A DNA stretch of 14,574 nt from contig NW_019091362.1 in the NCBI RefSeq assembly GCF_001949145.1, positions 4,643,084-4,657,657 on the forward strand. The letters run 5' to 3'. The DNA comes from Acanthaster planci (taxonomy: Eukaryota; Echinodermata; Asteroidea; Valvatida; Acanthasteridae). The translations under genes were made by a program, and so were the position numbers. The notes below the pieces were generated by a model that was not told the origin of the DNA, made no database searches, and saw nothing but the letters and a program-made list of their open reading frames with translations. This document shows, one piece after another, positions 1 through 9,422 of this stretch (positions are counted from its first letter, which is position 1; each line of letters begins with the position of its first letter).

Positions 1-553
1 GATGATTGTGTTCCAAACGGAGGTGAAGCCACCGCCTCATAAAAAGGTAGAATTTACAAACCGTCAGACAACTGACAAACCAAAAGACCCACCGACCGAG
101 TGGCTATGTCGGTAGCCCTGCAGACTGACCAACTAAATCCAATTTTCTGACCTACTGATGTAACGACCATGCGCGACTGATCGACCGATGTACTGACCTC
201 CATACGGACTGATCAAAAGATTGATCTATCGATTATCAAACAGACCACCGACTGTCTAATTGAGGGGAAAACCACACATTGTATCCAATGTAGAAATCAA
301 CTTCTGAACAAAATTAAAACAATCAGAGCTGCATGACCTTACCCCAAATACATGTATGATTATAAAATCATTACAGGAGTGTCTCTTTTTCAATACCGGA
401 CCGTAACAGGGTTACAGATGGGAAACACATGACAAAATGTAACGGCTATATTTCGTTATCCTTTGTTTCAGCATGGAGAAATGGTTTCAGAAGCTTAGAT
501 TTCTAGAGAGGGATACGGTGGCATGGGTAAAACTTGTAAAATTTGCTCTTCAG
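1..553 (+). other. Upstream intron sequence of DKK3 gene
   Basis: Noncoding sequence before the first visible DKK3 exon. Its left part (about 63-255) is a decayed simple repeat. A strong acceptor, cctttgtttcag, ends at 471 and a second one, tttgctcttcag, ends at 553. The reading frame is open between them (27 codons). Those codons do not resemble the usual pre-Cys region of DKK3, so 554 was taken as the exon start, but 472 is possible. Confidence 0.55.
63..255. repeat. Decayed GACTGA/GACCGA simple repeat
   Basis: Short GAC-headed units (gactgacc, gaccgatg, gactgatc, gaccaccg) recur about every 4 to 12 bases. This looks like an old tetranucleotide-type microsatellite with heavy substitution. 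No coding or structural role is visible. Confidence 0.45.
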
Positions 554-2158
554 GTCTGCAAGACGGACGCAAACTGTGCCAAGCAACACTTCTGCCACCG
601 GGAGATATTTCTTGGCTTCGATTTGAGCTACTGCACAGCCTGTTCAAAAGACGGTGACAGGTGTCACGCTGACAGCCACTGCTGTGACAACAGACTTTGC
701 CGTTGGGGGCGTTGTCGAGAGGGCGCCACCAGCGGACAGGTTGGGACGATCTGCAGCAAAGATTCGGACTGCGGCGATAACGAATGCTGCGCTTCTGTAG
801 AAGGTTGGATTTGATTTTTTTAAAGTGGTTTAAGTAAATTCTACGCATACGTTTTACTTGGTGAATTTCGGTCACCATTTACATGTATATGTGTATTGAG
901 GTTTGTTATTTATGTTAAGTTTAAATAAGTTAAGTTTATCGTCACTCCACGCCCCGCTCAAGTTGAGCAAATAGACACTAGCATTGAGCGAACGTATCTG
1001 ACGTAGGAAATCTGTTACATTCCAACTTAAATACGTTAAAACAAGTACATAATACTAGACATTATAAGAAATCAGTTACACGCAGAGTCAATATGAGGCA
1101 GCATGGACCATTGCAACCACAAGGGATTTTTTTGTGTTTTAAATAGAGTAGAATAAGAGATGGGGATTTGACTGGACTCCTGTACCTTCCTTGTTTCCTA
1201 ATTATACGTGTAAAAGCCCCCTTTATTTTCCTCATCCCATTGAGCCTGTAGGCCTAAAGGTCACAAAGAAAATGCCGACAGTTAGCCTCCCCCCGACAAT
1301 TTGTTTCTGGATCCGGCCTTGTTTTCAAGCGACTTGTTTCTGTTGGCTCAAGCCAGACCGTTGAGTCCCGTTCGAAACGGTTTACAGTGCATGAATTCCT
1401 CGACAGGAATTGCCGAGCCTGTCTGCCGTCCTCTTGCTACTGAAGGCCAGCATTGCTGCGGTAGGGAAGAGAAGACCAAGGAAGAAAATAACTCTTCAGC
1501 GCTTTCTCTCTTCGGCAAATTAATTGGTCGAAGGAGCGTCCCTCACCAGCTGCCGCACGAATGTCCTTGCGTCAAAGGGTTGAAATGTGTCACCTATAGA
1601 CAAACGTAAGTGCCGAACTCTGCGTGTATCGCTGATAACGGGGTTCCTTTGACAACCATTATTTGTTGCAGTAACTTCAACGAAAACAGATTTTTTAAAA
1701 TCCCTTATCTGCCAACAGCAATAAAGGTATTTCGATTGCACCTTGACAATCTGAATTACACAGGACAGCCGTATATAGGCTGTCGTTTGTCAGGCTTCTA
1801 CGATGACATACGGTCACTGAGACGTTCTGTAGCATTTGCGTTTGCATCAGGAGCGTCACTTTCTGAAACTACATGTATATAGCTACACGAAAATTCTGCA
1901 AGGATAACTTTGAGAGATGTCGCACCAATGTATTAGAGTAACTTTATGTTATACGAAACTGAGATTTTGGAAAATTTTTTATTAATCGACAACAGAATAG
2001 TCAGTGTATTCGACCTGCAAGATGCCCAGTCTGGGGGAGTATGTCTGCCGGCATGGGCCGAGCCGGACCGACTAGTCGCGCCTGCACTGGACGAGATCAG
2101 CAAACTTCAGGCCAGGCAAATAGACAAGGTCATCCGTACCGATAAAGACGAGGAGTAA
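554..2158 (+). CDS. DKK3: Dickkopf-3-like secreted protein, 3' exons (partial)
   Basis: Secreted cysteine-rich glycoprotein of the Dickkopf family, DKK3 branch. Three exons are read: 554-803, 1407-1605 and 2005-2158 (stop TAA 2156-2158), together 201 codons in one frame. Exon 1 carries the complete N-terminal Dickkopf cysteine domain (10 Cys, from VCKTDANC to CRWGRC), then ATSGQVGTIC, which matches the vertebrate DKK3 linker ATRGSNGTIC. The second, colipase-like domain spans the splice CCASVE/G/IAEPVCRPL (human CCAFQRGLLFPVCTPL), HECPCVKGLKC in exon 2 and GGVC in exon 3. A charged helical tail ending DKDEE follows, as in DKK3. Splice sites: donors aag|gttgga and aac|gtaagt; acceptors cgacag|ga and agtcag|tg, with matching phases. 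The signal peptide and N-terminal region lie before the window. Exon 1 could instead begin at 472. An extra Cys (HCC) and an NNSS glycosylation-type site lie in the variable loop. The family call is secure; the exact exon 1 and exon 3 acceptors are inferred. Confidence 0.86.
804..1406 (+). other. DKK3 intron
   Basis: Intron of 603 bp, from gttgga after 803 to cgacag at 1401-1406. Its removal rebuilds a glycine codon at the DKK3 position expected from vertebrates. It is AT-rich in the middle; no other element is seen. Confidence 0.8.
1606..2004 (+). other. DKK3 intron
   Basis: Intron of 399 bp with a consensus gtaagt donor at 1606. The acceptor agtcag at 2004 restores frame; the aacag ending at 1995 would also keep frame and add three residues. 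The acceptor lacks a long pyrimidine tract, so the exact boundary is the least certain of the DKK3 model. Confidence 0.65.
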
Positions 2159-2387
2159 CGAGTGAAATGGCTAAGTATTCAAGACAAATATCAATGGTTA
2201 CAAAGGCAATTATTTTCCCGCGCAATTGGCCTTTCAATTCAAATGAACGCACGTTTAAACTTCCAACATATTCTATATAAATATTTTATTTGAAAATGCA
2301 TTTAAAACATCTAATTACTCTGATTTGAATTTAAAAATCATTAAAACCTACGCTACACAAGACAAGACTCAAATATAAACTACTCCA

Positions 2388-2393
2388 AATAAA
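2388..2393 (+). terminator. Candidate poly(A) signal for DKK3
   Basis: AATAAA 230 bases after the DKK3 stop, the first canonical plus-strand hexamer found. An ATTAAA variant follows at 2607-2612 and another AATAAA lies at 3059-3064. Which one is used cannot be told from sequence. Confidence 0.4.
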
Positions 2394-2759
2394 CCACTCT
2401 TTGTTCAATTTAAAAAAAGAGCATTAGAGTTTGTGTAATACACCCAACATCTACATGCACAGACAACCACAAAATTAATCCAGTTAAAATTTTACAAACA
2501 TTCCTTACAAAAGCTATACATATACTGGATTATTCTAGTTTTTTTATTAAAAGGCTTATACTTGCACTGTGTGTTGTTTTCTGTCAATGCCGTATACGTG
2601 CTAACAATTAAACCAATAATTCATGTATACAGGGAAGTGTCGATGTTTCCAAAGTACCAGTCACTGTTAGTGTATTATCCCTCTCATATCCATGATTCGT
2701 TTTCATGCTTTTTTTTTCAAAAATGTTAATTCTTAAATTCTAATGTCAGTACACAGGAT

Positions 2760-2765
2760 TTTATT
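2760..2765 (-). terminator. Candidate poly(A) signal for the small membrane protein gene
   Basis: AATAAA on the minus strand (plus TTTATT), about 320 bases beyond that gene's stop. Further minus-strand AATAAA hexamers lie at 2548-2543 and 2290-2285. Use of the last would bring the 3' end close to the DKK3 coding exon. Confidence 0.4.
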
Positions 2766-3083
2766 CTGAAGTTGAAATAATGAACAGAAGTACACTGTAC
2801 CAGGTGTTTTGATCGATACCAAGGATACACAGTGACATGATTTTTCACTGCACTCGTACTTCCTTGTTGCCTTAGTTTGCATTTTAGTTTAAAATTGAGA
2901 CTAAAAAGGTTATATACAAGTCAAATCCATGTACATGTACAGCATACTAAAACACGTTGTTCTCGTTTTTAAAAAATTTCCATTAAAAATACTGCTATTC
3001 TGAGCAGTGGCTAGTGCATCCGGAAGATAAGGTTTGTTTCGTTTCATCTATCACTGTCAATAAAATTCTTCAATACAATCAGA

Positions 3084-4726
3084 TTACAGTTTCGTTGAGT
3101 TTCCAGCCGCCACCTCTTCATCCGCTCTGTAAAGTCAAACAAGACCAAAACTGAATTGGGTGAAAAAAAACTTCGTAGAAGAACTGAAAAGGAGTAAGTG
3201 ATTTCGGCGGGTTTACCCGTACACGTATTTATATCCTGCTTTGGAAACTAACGAGATGTGCCTGATACATGTAATTGGATTTCCTGAAGTTTTCTCAAAC
3301 ATTAATTAGATAAAAAAAATCGACCTTTGGATGGATGAAGTACTACGGCCAGGAGATCAATATTTATACGGGTATGTTTTTGGCAGATTTATTGACAAAG
3401 AAAACAGAACTTCGATGTCCCTCGGCAAAGAGAGGGCGCTCTTTAACTTAATGTCTGTACTGGTGAATTCTTGAATTTCAAAGTATTTTACACCACCTTG
3501 GAAATCATAGTTAAAGATTCAAGTTACATGTATAGATAGATTTGTTCGTCCAAATGTGCAGTGTGAACTTGCGAGTATGGAGTACCTCTTCAATTCCCCC
3601 TCTATCACTGACAACGCTTTGAACGCTCAGTGGAAAGAACATTTGTCCTGGTGGGTAAAAAAAAAACTTAGAAAATAAGATCATGCATCATCACCTGAAA
3701 TACTCTCCTGCCCTGCCGCTAAAGTAATTCCGACAGGTGAAGTCGTAGATGACGAATGAGATACCAATGACTAGCATTAGGCCACCGACCACGCCCCCAA
3801 CGGCTGCCGAGAGCTCAGCTAGTCGATACGAAGGTTCCTCCGCTGCAGTGCGTAGACATTCAAGAAAGAATGGGAAAGAAATTGGAAAATACAATGGCGT
3901 AATGGACACCTCAAAAGTAATACATGTGTACGTGTGCACTTCACAGACACTGAAGAGTTAATCATGAAGTGCTCAAGCCCCGACCACAAGTTTGGCAAAG
4001 CACAACGCCGTCCAATGTGCACAATATGAACTGTTTAATTGCTTAATACGACTTCTTGATCTCTGTGTTGTGGCATTTATAAATCATGATCGCAGAATTA
4101 TTGAAATTTTATTACAAATGTCATTCATAATGCACAGAAACAAGTTTGTCATTTAGGCCAATTAAATTCTGTGAGAACTTCAACGCTGAATATACCTGCA
4201 CACTTGGATACAATGTCGGGACATTTGTTCGTGTAAAAATTGAAAACCAATTTGGAAATCAGATTTCATGGACCGAGTACTTGTACATGCACTCCCAAAT
4301 GTTGACCATGTGAAGTCTTCAGCTGTTTACGACACGTGTAAATGAACACGATTCTGAATTTTTGAAAGACTGCCTTCTTTTGGCTCAAAAAATTAATTTG
4401 TAGTTTCCACGAATGGCTACAAACGCTTCCGGGTTCGGTGCTCAAAGGTGGACTTTGTCCTATTTGCTACACGCACCGTTTTCAAGTTCACATCCGTTCT
4501 GTGCTCTGTTATTGTCATAGAAAATGTCAAGTGTGTGTAAAGTTTTTGCCTTTTGACCACGTCATGGAAACACGATGAAGAGATTCCATCTAAAAACGGA
4601 GATGTCGTCGAGTCATCAGCGACAAACATGATTTCGGAATGAACCTACATGTACATGTACATTACCTGCCGAAACGCAGATGGCCATGCATAGAAGTGCA
4701 AAAACCGAAGTCCACCGGAATGCCAT
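3084..4726 (-). CDS. 83-residue single-pass membrane protein with signal peptide, unknown family
   Basis: Complete gene on the minus strand, in three exons: 4726-4666, 3842-3695 and 3126-3084. Exon 1 encodes ATG plus a classical signal peptide (MAFRWTSVFALLCMAICVSA). Exon 2 encodes about ten extracellular residues (AEEPSYRLAE) and a glycine-rich membrane helix at about residues 31-53 with two overlapping GxxxG motifs (G36/G40, G37/G41). The cytoplasmic start FTCRNYFSGRAGEYF follows. Exon 3 adds RADEEVAAGNSTKL and TAA. Donors are GCAG|GTAATG and TTCAG|GTGATG; acceptors are CTGCAG|CG and TTTGACTTTACAG|AG. Phases 1 and 2 join without a break. A further acceptor-like CATTTTCAG two bases before the ATG suggests a noncoding 5' exon upstream. 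Predicted topology is type I. The tail has a G-x-Y segment followed by acidic residues and ends STKL, which fits a class I PDZ-ligand pattern. I do not recognise the family; the gene model is inferred from splice signals and topology, not homology. Confidence 0.78.
3127..3694 (-). other. Intron 2 of the small membrane protein gene
   Basis: Intron of 568 bp on the minus strand. The donor is GTGATG and the acceptor is preceded by a strong pyrimidine tract (TTGGTCTTGTTTGACTTTACAG). No other feature is seen inside. Confidence 0.75.
3843..4665 (-). other. Intron 1 of the small membrane protein gene
   Basis: Intron of 823 bp on the minus strand, from GTAATG just after the signal-peptide exon to CACTGCAG. 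A TACATG tandem at 4646-4662 lies immediately inside the donor. Nothing coding is seen inside. Confidence 0.75.
4646..4662. repeat. TACATG hexamer tandem
   Basis: Nearly three units of TACATG, ending two bases short of the donor GT of the small membrane protein gene. The same hexamer recurs elsewhere in the window. Confidence 0.8.
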
Positions 4727-4730
4727 ATCT

Positions 4731-7700
4731 GAAAATGGTTAAAATGAGAATATATTTATCTTAAAATCCAGTTTGGGATTCCATTTACGGGTCTTTTTGA
4801 GCAACAGGTTTCCAGCAAATTGGAATTAAATGTACCCCCTTTTGTAAAGGCCAAACTTTGCTTAGGCCACCAACGAAAGAGTGTGACGGAGTCGAGCAAG
4901 AACTCCATATTGGACCGTCACAATTTCTGAATCGGTGTACGTTGAGAAGTTGTAAAAGTATCGTCTGTACAAGGAGGGTTAACCCTCTTTCTGCTGTAAC
5001 CATCAGAAACAGTCAAAAATTCCTTCCCCTTGATTTGCCCCAGTACAGACACATATTATGGAATTTGACTGATTTCGACTTATATGACATCGACAACTGT
5101 GTCAAGAATGTTTGCATAGGAGGGTTTTAATTGAGAGAATTTCAGCGAGGAAACAGGGTTCGGCACCAAGAGTATCAGGTATGGAAACCGGAAGAAGTTT
5201 ATGACACTAAAATATCGTCATTGGATATGGAATTCTTTCCGAGTTGGTGTTAGGCGGGAATTTGAAATGGGAGTGGCCACTACTTTTATTAAAAAGTTGC
5301 AAACCCATCGTTTTTGCAGATTTCATCCTTCCTTTGGAGGTCGGGATGCTTAATTGCGCAATTTAAATAAGGGAAGCAACATAAAATATTATTGCCACTT
5401 CAAGACAAGTCCTCGTGCAGTACGTTAAACGTTCATTTATTTCACAACTTGAAACCGTAAAACTGTAACTTTCTTTGTGTAACATAATACATTGATTACT
5501 AACGGGGGAATGGCACAGATTATTCATGTCACTCTGAAACCGAAGGTGCAAACATGTCACGCGAGAAAATACTTTCGTCGGCAGGTGAACGCACCAAACC
5601 AGTACAATCAAACCATCCAATACTACATTGGAAGGAGCATCTGACAACCATACGTGTAGTTTATTTTAATATTATTACACGCATATAATTATAATGCAGC
5701 CGCCGACCAGGAAATTCAATTGGAAAAAATCATTCGAAAAAGTCGTACAAAGAGCGGAGGACGCCATGTTTCTTTTCTCAATCGTTCAAGGATCAATTCA
5801 GGAAAGGTCAATAAAGCCAGGTGTTCATGTATTTGATCTCAACTATCGGCAAAAGGGCAAATTCATTTGTTAAGAAATATTCCAAACTTCGATAGAAATT
5901 TAAAAAAATTTTAAACACAATGAAACACGGGGGGTGGAAAATTCTTTTCCTTTCTCCCCAAATGATAGGTCAAAGAAACAGAGAAAGTAAATTTGCAGTC
6001 TATAGGCTTCTTCGTTTCAAGACTTAACTTCCCACGACTTAAATCGATAACGATGGGAGTAAATAATGCACTCGTGTCATGAAAGAAACTGAAAACGCAA
6101 AGATTACTTTGAAATGTTTGGACCTTTTTGTTATCTTACCTTTTATTTCCAAATTCAAACTATGATCGGATGAAAGTGGTTAAACTCTGCCACCACTATC
6201 GACACGCCCGAACGCTGACAAGTTGCTGAGAGCTTAGTACGTAGCAAGGTGGAAAATGGTGCACTATGGAACACACACGGTGCGCCGTACGGGTACCGGG
6301 GTCTGCAGTTGGGTGTGAGAGATGACTATGCCTTCGTTTTATTGCCTCACAAGAGTGCTTTTCAATGACCAACTGTTTGGCATAACAAAGAATCGGGGGC
6401 ACATAAAAGCCAAACTTTGTATTCACCACTTGAATTCAGCACCACGGCGAAATCTTCTGGCACAGGGTATGGTAGCTTTGTTCCGTCCGTAGCTAGTACA
6501 TGGTGAGGCAGAGCAAGGGTGCCAAAAGCTATCAGTTCGTGTAACGACAAAATACCATACTATTCTCCAGCTGTATTTACTAGGAATGTGTACCCAAGCG
6601 TGCACCTGTATAATAGCACTTTTGTTATGTAAATAATGGACTGCTTTCAAACACTTATACCACAATCTCACACGTAGATGTATATGACAACTAGGTATTT
6701 ACGGGATCATGTGTACAGTGTGACCAATATCGAGCAAGGAACACAAATAGGTAGATATATCCCGAAAAGAAATTGCGATGCTCAAGTAACTTGTTTAAGT
6801 TTCAAATGGGGTACAAACGTACACTGATCTTCTCGTGAGGAGAAAACTCCCTCGGCGGAAGACCAAGTTGGAAAAACACTAGAAAGAAACTAAATGAGAT
6901 ATAAATCAAGGGTGCAAAAAGTCAGTATTTCTTCTGTCATAGCAGATGGCCGTTTTTCACAAAAACCGTGTCATACAATCAAAGTGTTATATAGAGTGAC
7001 ACATCCTGAGCCTTGGGAAAAGAGCCACACCCATGCCTCGGAATGGAAGCGTAGAAGAGCCTCAATAGAAAACTTCAGTTTTTTTATTGCTGTCTGAAAA
7101 ATAATCGGGTTGTGGCCATTCAACGCATTCGTACACTCCTCAAAATGTTAAGGACCACTTTTTTCTGAACTTGTAATTTTTACCAATGAGTGGAATCTAG
7201 TCCTTTCATTTTTTGTTTGTCTAGATGGAGTTCTCATTGAAATAGAAAATTTGAAAAATGTTTCAAAACATCAAATTCACATTTTCAGCGGTAAATCTCA
7301 CATAAAAAGTATACACAAAATAAAAAGTTGTGCTAACCTTTTTTAAAGTAGTGTATATTCAGTGAGAATGTTCTCAACTAGATGGATTTTACTTCTTAAA
7401 ATACAGTTGCAATGACTTTTTCTTTGACAAAATTTGTGTGCAATTTTGTAGTCTTCTTCGATGTGTGAATGCTCTTCTATATTTATGTTTGGTTAAATGC
7501 ATCGGAACGTGCACTTTTAAAATTATGTTTTCCTGAACAACTGAGGGCTCTGTTGCTGTGATGTCATCTGGGGAAAATGGAAATAATGGAAATTACATTA
7601 GCATAAAACTAAAAAGGCAGTCAATTGCCCTTTGAAATTGTAAAATAAAGGTTTAAAATAGGTTAACTGCAATTAGTGCATTTCGTGGCACGTGGACTGG

Positions 7701-7896
7701 ATAGTTTGTAAAGAAGGAGGATGAAATCTACCAGAAGGAGCTTGTATTTCTGAATGCATGGGACACAGCGGGGCCTTCCAAATCGCTGTTTTGCAATGAC
7801 ATTATGCATGCATGGCGATGGGTAGTAGCGTAAATTTGTGCCAAAAGGCTAGAGAAAGGTTGGGGGATGACTTGCCAGGCCATGAAAACTTGAAAA
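4731..7896. other. Intergenic sequence, no gene recognised
   Basis: About 3.2 kb of AT-rich sequence. It should contain the promoter and any noncoding 5' exon of the minus-strand membrane protein gene, since an acceptor sits two bases before its ATG, but I cannot place them. Open frames here are short and resemble no family. A minus-strand segment at 6492-6427 has splice-like ends but no other support. Confidence 0.6.
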
Positions 7897-7920
7897 GTGT
7901 GTGTGTGTGTGGGGGGGGGG
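7897..7920. repeat. GT microsatellite and G10 tract
   Basis: Seven GT units followed by ten G. Together with the C-run, A-run and G-run cluster at about 8084-8130 it forms a low-complexity patch prone to length variation and assembly error. Confidence 0.9.
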
Positions 7921-8640
7921 AATGACTCTATATAGAGGGCGATGTTCATAATAGTGATGTACAACTGTATTATGTATTCAGAATGGCATTGTTGCTTTTG
8001 TTCTCTCTTTTTTTCAGTGATATTGAATTCCGAAATTAGTTGGACATCTGAAAAATTTGAATGTTTTGCTCACCACAAAAAGTGGGGGAGGGATGTTCAC
8101 CCCCCCCAAAAAAAAGTGTGGAGGGGGGCGGCAAATCCTACTTGTACCCCCATCCCTAAGGGATTCACGCCCGTGACAATGGGCCTCGTGACTTTTTGAG
8201 GGGTTTGATTATCTCTGGAGAGAAATATTTTCAAAAGTCCTAGGTTAAACAACTGAAAATTGAAAGGAAAATGAAAGATGACTTTTAGTTTGAATTGTGT
8301 CTGAACACTTGAGAATCTTGTGAGTACTTTTCCAGATTTTTGAAGTGGAAGCATTTGTCACTGCTGCCTAAGTTGCACATGCACCAGTGAAGCTGATACA
8401 GACATCAATGCTGCCCCCACTCCAAAAAAAATCAGGGAAAATGCTTTACAAACGACTGGCTTTGGCCTCGTCTTCCGCTTCACTCGTTTCTGCCATGTTG
8501 AGGCCTTGCTTAAAACAGCAGGTTTCGTTTATATATTTAAATATATTGACCGAAAACACTGAGAAGCGAGGCTTCAAGTGCAAGCTACATGTATTAAAGT
8601 CCGAAGAATCCAAAGTCAGTCGTTTCGAATTCGAAACCGC
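7921..8640. other. Intergenic low-complexity sequence
   Basis: C-, A- and G-homopolymer runs cluster at about 8084-8130. A perfect 16-bp palindrome, gtttcgaattcgaaac, lies at 8622-8637 just before the foldback element. No coding exon is supported. Confidence 0.6.
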
Positions 8641-8641
8641 T

Positions 8642-8883
8642 CGATCAACTGCGCCGACAAGAATGTAAGATTAAATCAGTGCTCTGAAATATATGATTGC
8701 CGAGCTTTCGGTAACTGAGTACCTTCTTCGGGGCAAGCTGAACGCCCTGAGGAAGGCACTCAGTCACCGAAAGCTCGGCAATCATATATTTCAGAGCACC
8801 GATTCAATCTTATATTCTTGTCGATATTCTGATCACTAGTGCATGCTACGCAGCCCTTCCATATTTCTCCGATCAACAGCGCC
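8642..8883. repeat. 14-bp direct repeats flanking the foldback
   Basis: cgatcaactgcgcc (8642-8655) and cgatcaacagcgcc (8870-8883) differ at one base and lie either side of the foldback. The left copy abuts its left end; the right copy is 46 bases beyond its right end. This may be remnant target or element sequence, or chance. Confidence 0.5.
8655..8823. repeat. Foldback element: 80-bp inverted arms, 9-bp loop
   Basis: Left arm 8655-8734 and right arm 8744-8823 are reverse complements with 7 differences in 80, around the loop aagctgaac (8735-8743). The outer ends are cgacaagaat and attcttgtcg. All seven differences are transitions. The arms contain gccgagctttcggt and its complement. It could be a foldback or MITE-type element, or two tail-to-tail copies of a retroelement end. 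No protein is encoded. Confidence 0.92.
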
Positions 8884-9103
8884 CTCGTACGACATGAGAC
8901 GCCCATTTCTTCGGATCCTTTCACGTTTAAAGAGGACGAGGACTCCATCAAGTCTAGAGGAGAGTTCCTTTTGTTTTTATGGGGTTGGGTTTTTACTGAT
9001 CATTTCATGGTTCATCGAAATTATGTAAATGTTATGTAGCCGAATGGCTTCAGGTGCTTTCTGCAAGTGCTCAAAATTAAGAGGTAAGAATAGGAATACG
9101 ATT

Positions 9104-9422
9104 ACTACCCCCAGAACTGTGGGGTCCGACGGGAGAGGAGCGGACGTCGGACCCCAGTGGCAGTGACTGGGGTACCCCACCACTACGTAAGCCACCCCCA
9201 GAACGTGGGAGAGGAGCAGACGTCGGACCCCACAGTACTGGCAGTGGCAGTGACGGGGGTACCCCGCCACCACGTAAGCCTACCCCAGAACGTGGGAGAG
9301 GAGCAGACGTCAGACTCCACAGTACTGGCAGTGGCAGTGACTGGGGTACCCCACCACTACATAAGCCACCCCCAGAACGTGGGAGAGGAGCAGACGTCAG
9401 ACTCCACAGTTCTGGGGGTAGT
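9104..9422. repeat. 87-bp-period minisatellite inside a 19-bp inverted repeat
   Basis: gggagaggag starts units at 9131, 9207, 9294 and 9381: spacings of 76, 87 and 87 bp, the first shortened by 11 bp. Units contain cagacgtcggac, ggcagtggcagtgac, ggggtacccc and cccccagaacgt. The array is bracketed by actacccccagaactgtgg (9104-9122) and its exact reverse complement (9404-9422). Since 87 is a multiple of three, a plus-strand frame stays open through the units, but it looks like repeat rather than gene. Confidence 0.9.

Larger units (their letters stand above)
2159..3083. other. Convergent 3' UTRs between DKK3 and the small membrane protein gene
   Basis: AT-rich, gene-free stretch between the DKK3 stop and the stop of the minus-strand gene. 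It contains poly(A) signals on both strands (separate entries) and no credible coding exon, so the two transcription units end here tail-to-tail. Confidence 0.7.

Noticed and set aside
495-878. 127-codon minus-strand open frame
   Set aside because: Antisense shadow of the DKK3 cysteine-rich exon; its composition mirrors the real frame.
4858-5130. 90-codon plus-strand open frame with several cysteines
   Set aside because: Cysteine spacing fits no domain, there are no flanking splice sites of note, and the minus frame is also open there.
6427-6492. Minus-strand segment TDGTKLPYPVPEDFAVVLNSS with a pyrimidine-rich acceptor and a gtgaat donor
   Set aside because: The residues look protein-like, but there is no homology and no neighbouring exon to join. 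Splice-like signals of this strength are expected by chance in several kb.
8744-8780. Possible hammerhead ribozyme core (CTGAGGA ... CGAAA) in the right arm of the foldback
   Set aside because: The segment between the two core blocks cannot form a proper stem II, the closing pair is A/C, and the position before the would-be cleavage site is A rather than U. The foldback itself explains the pairing.
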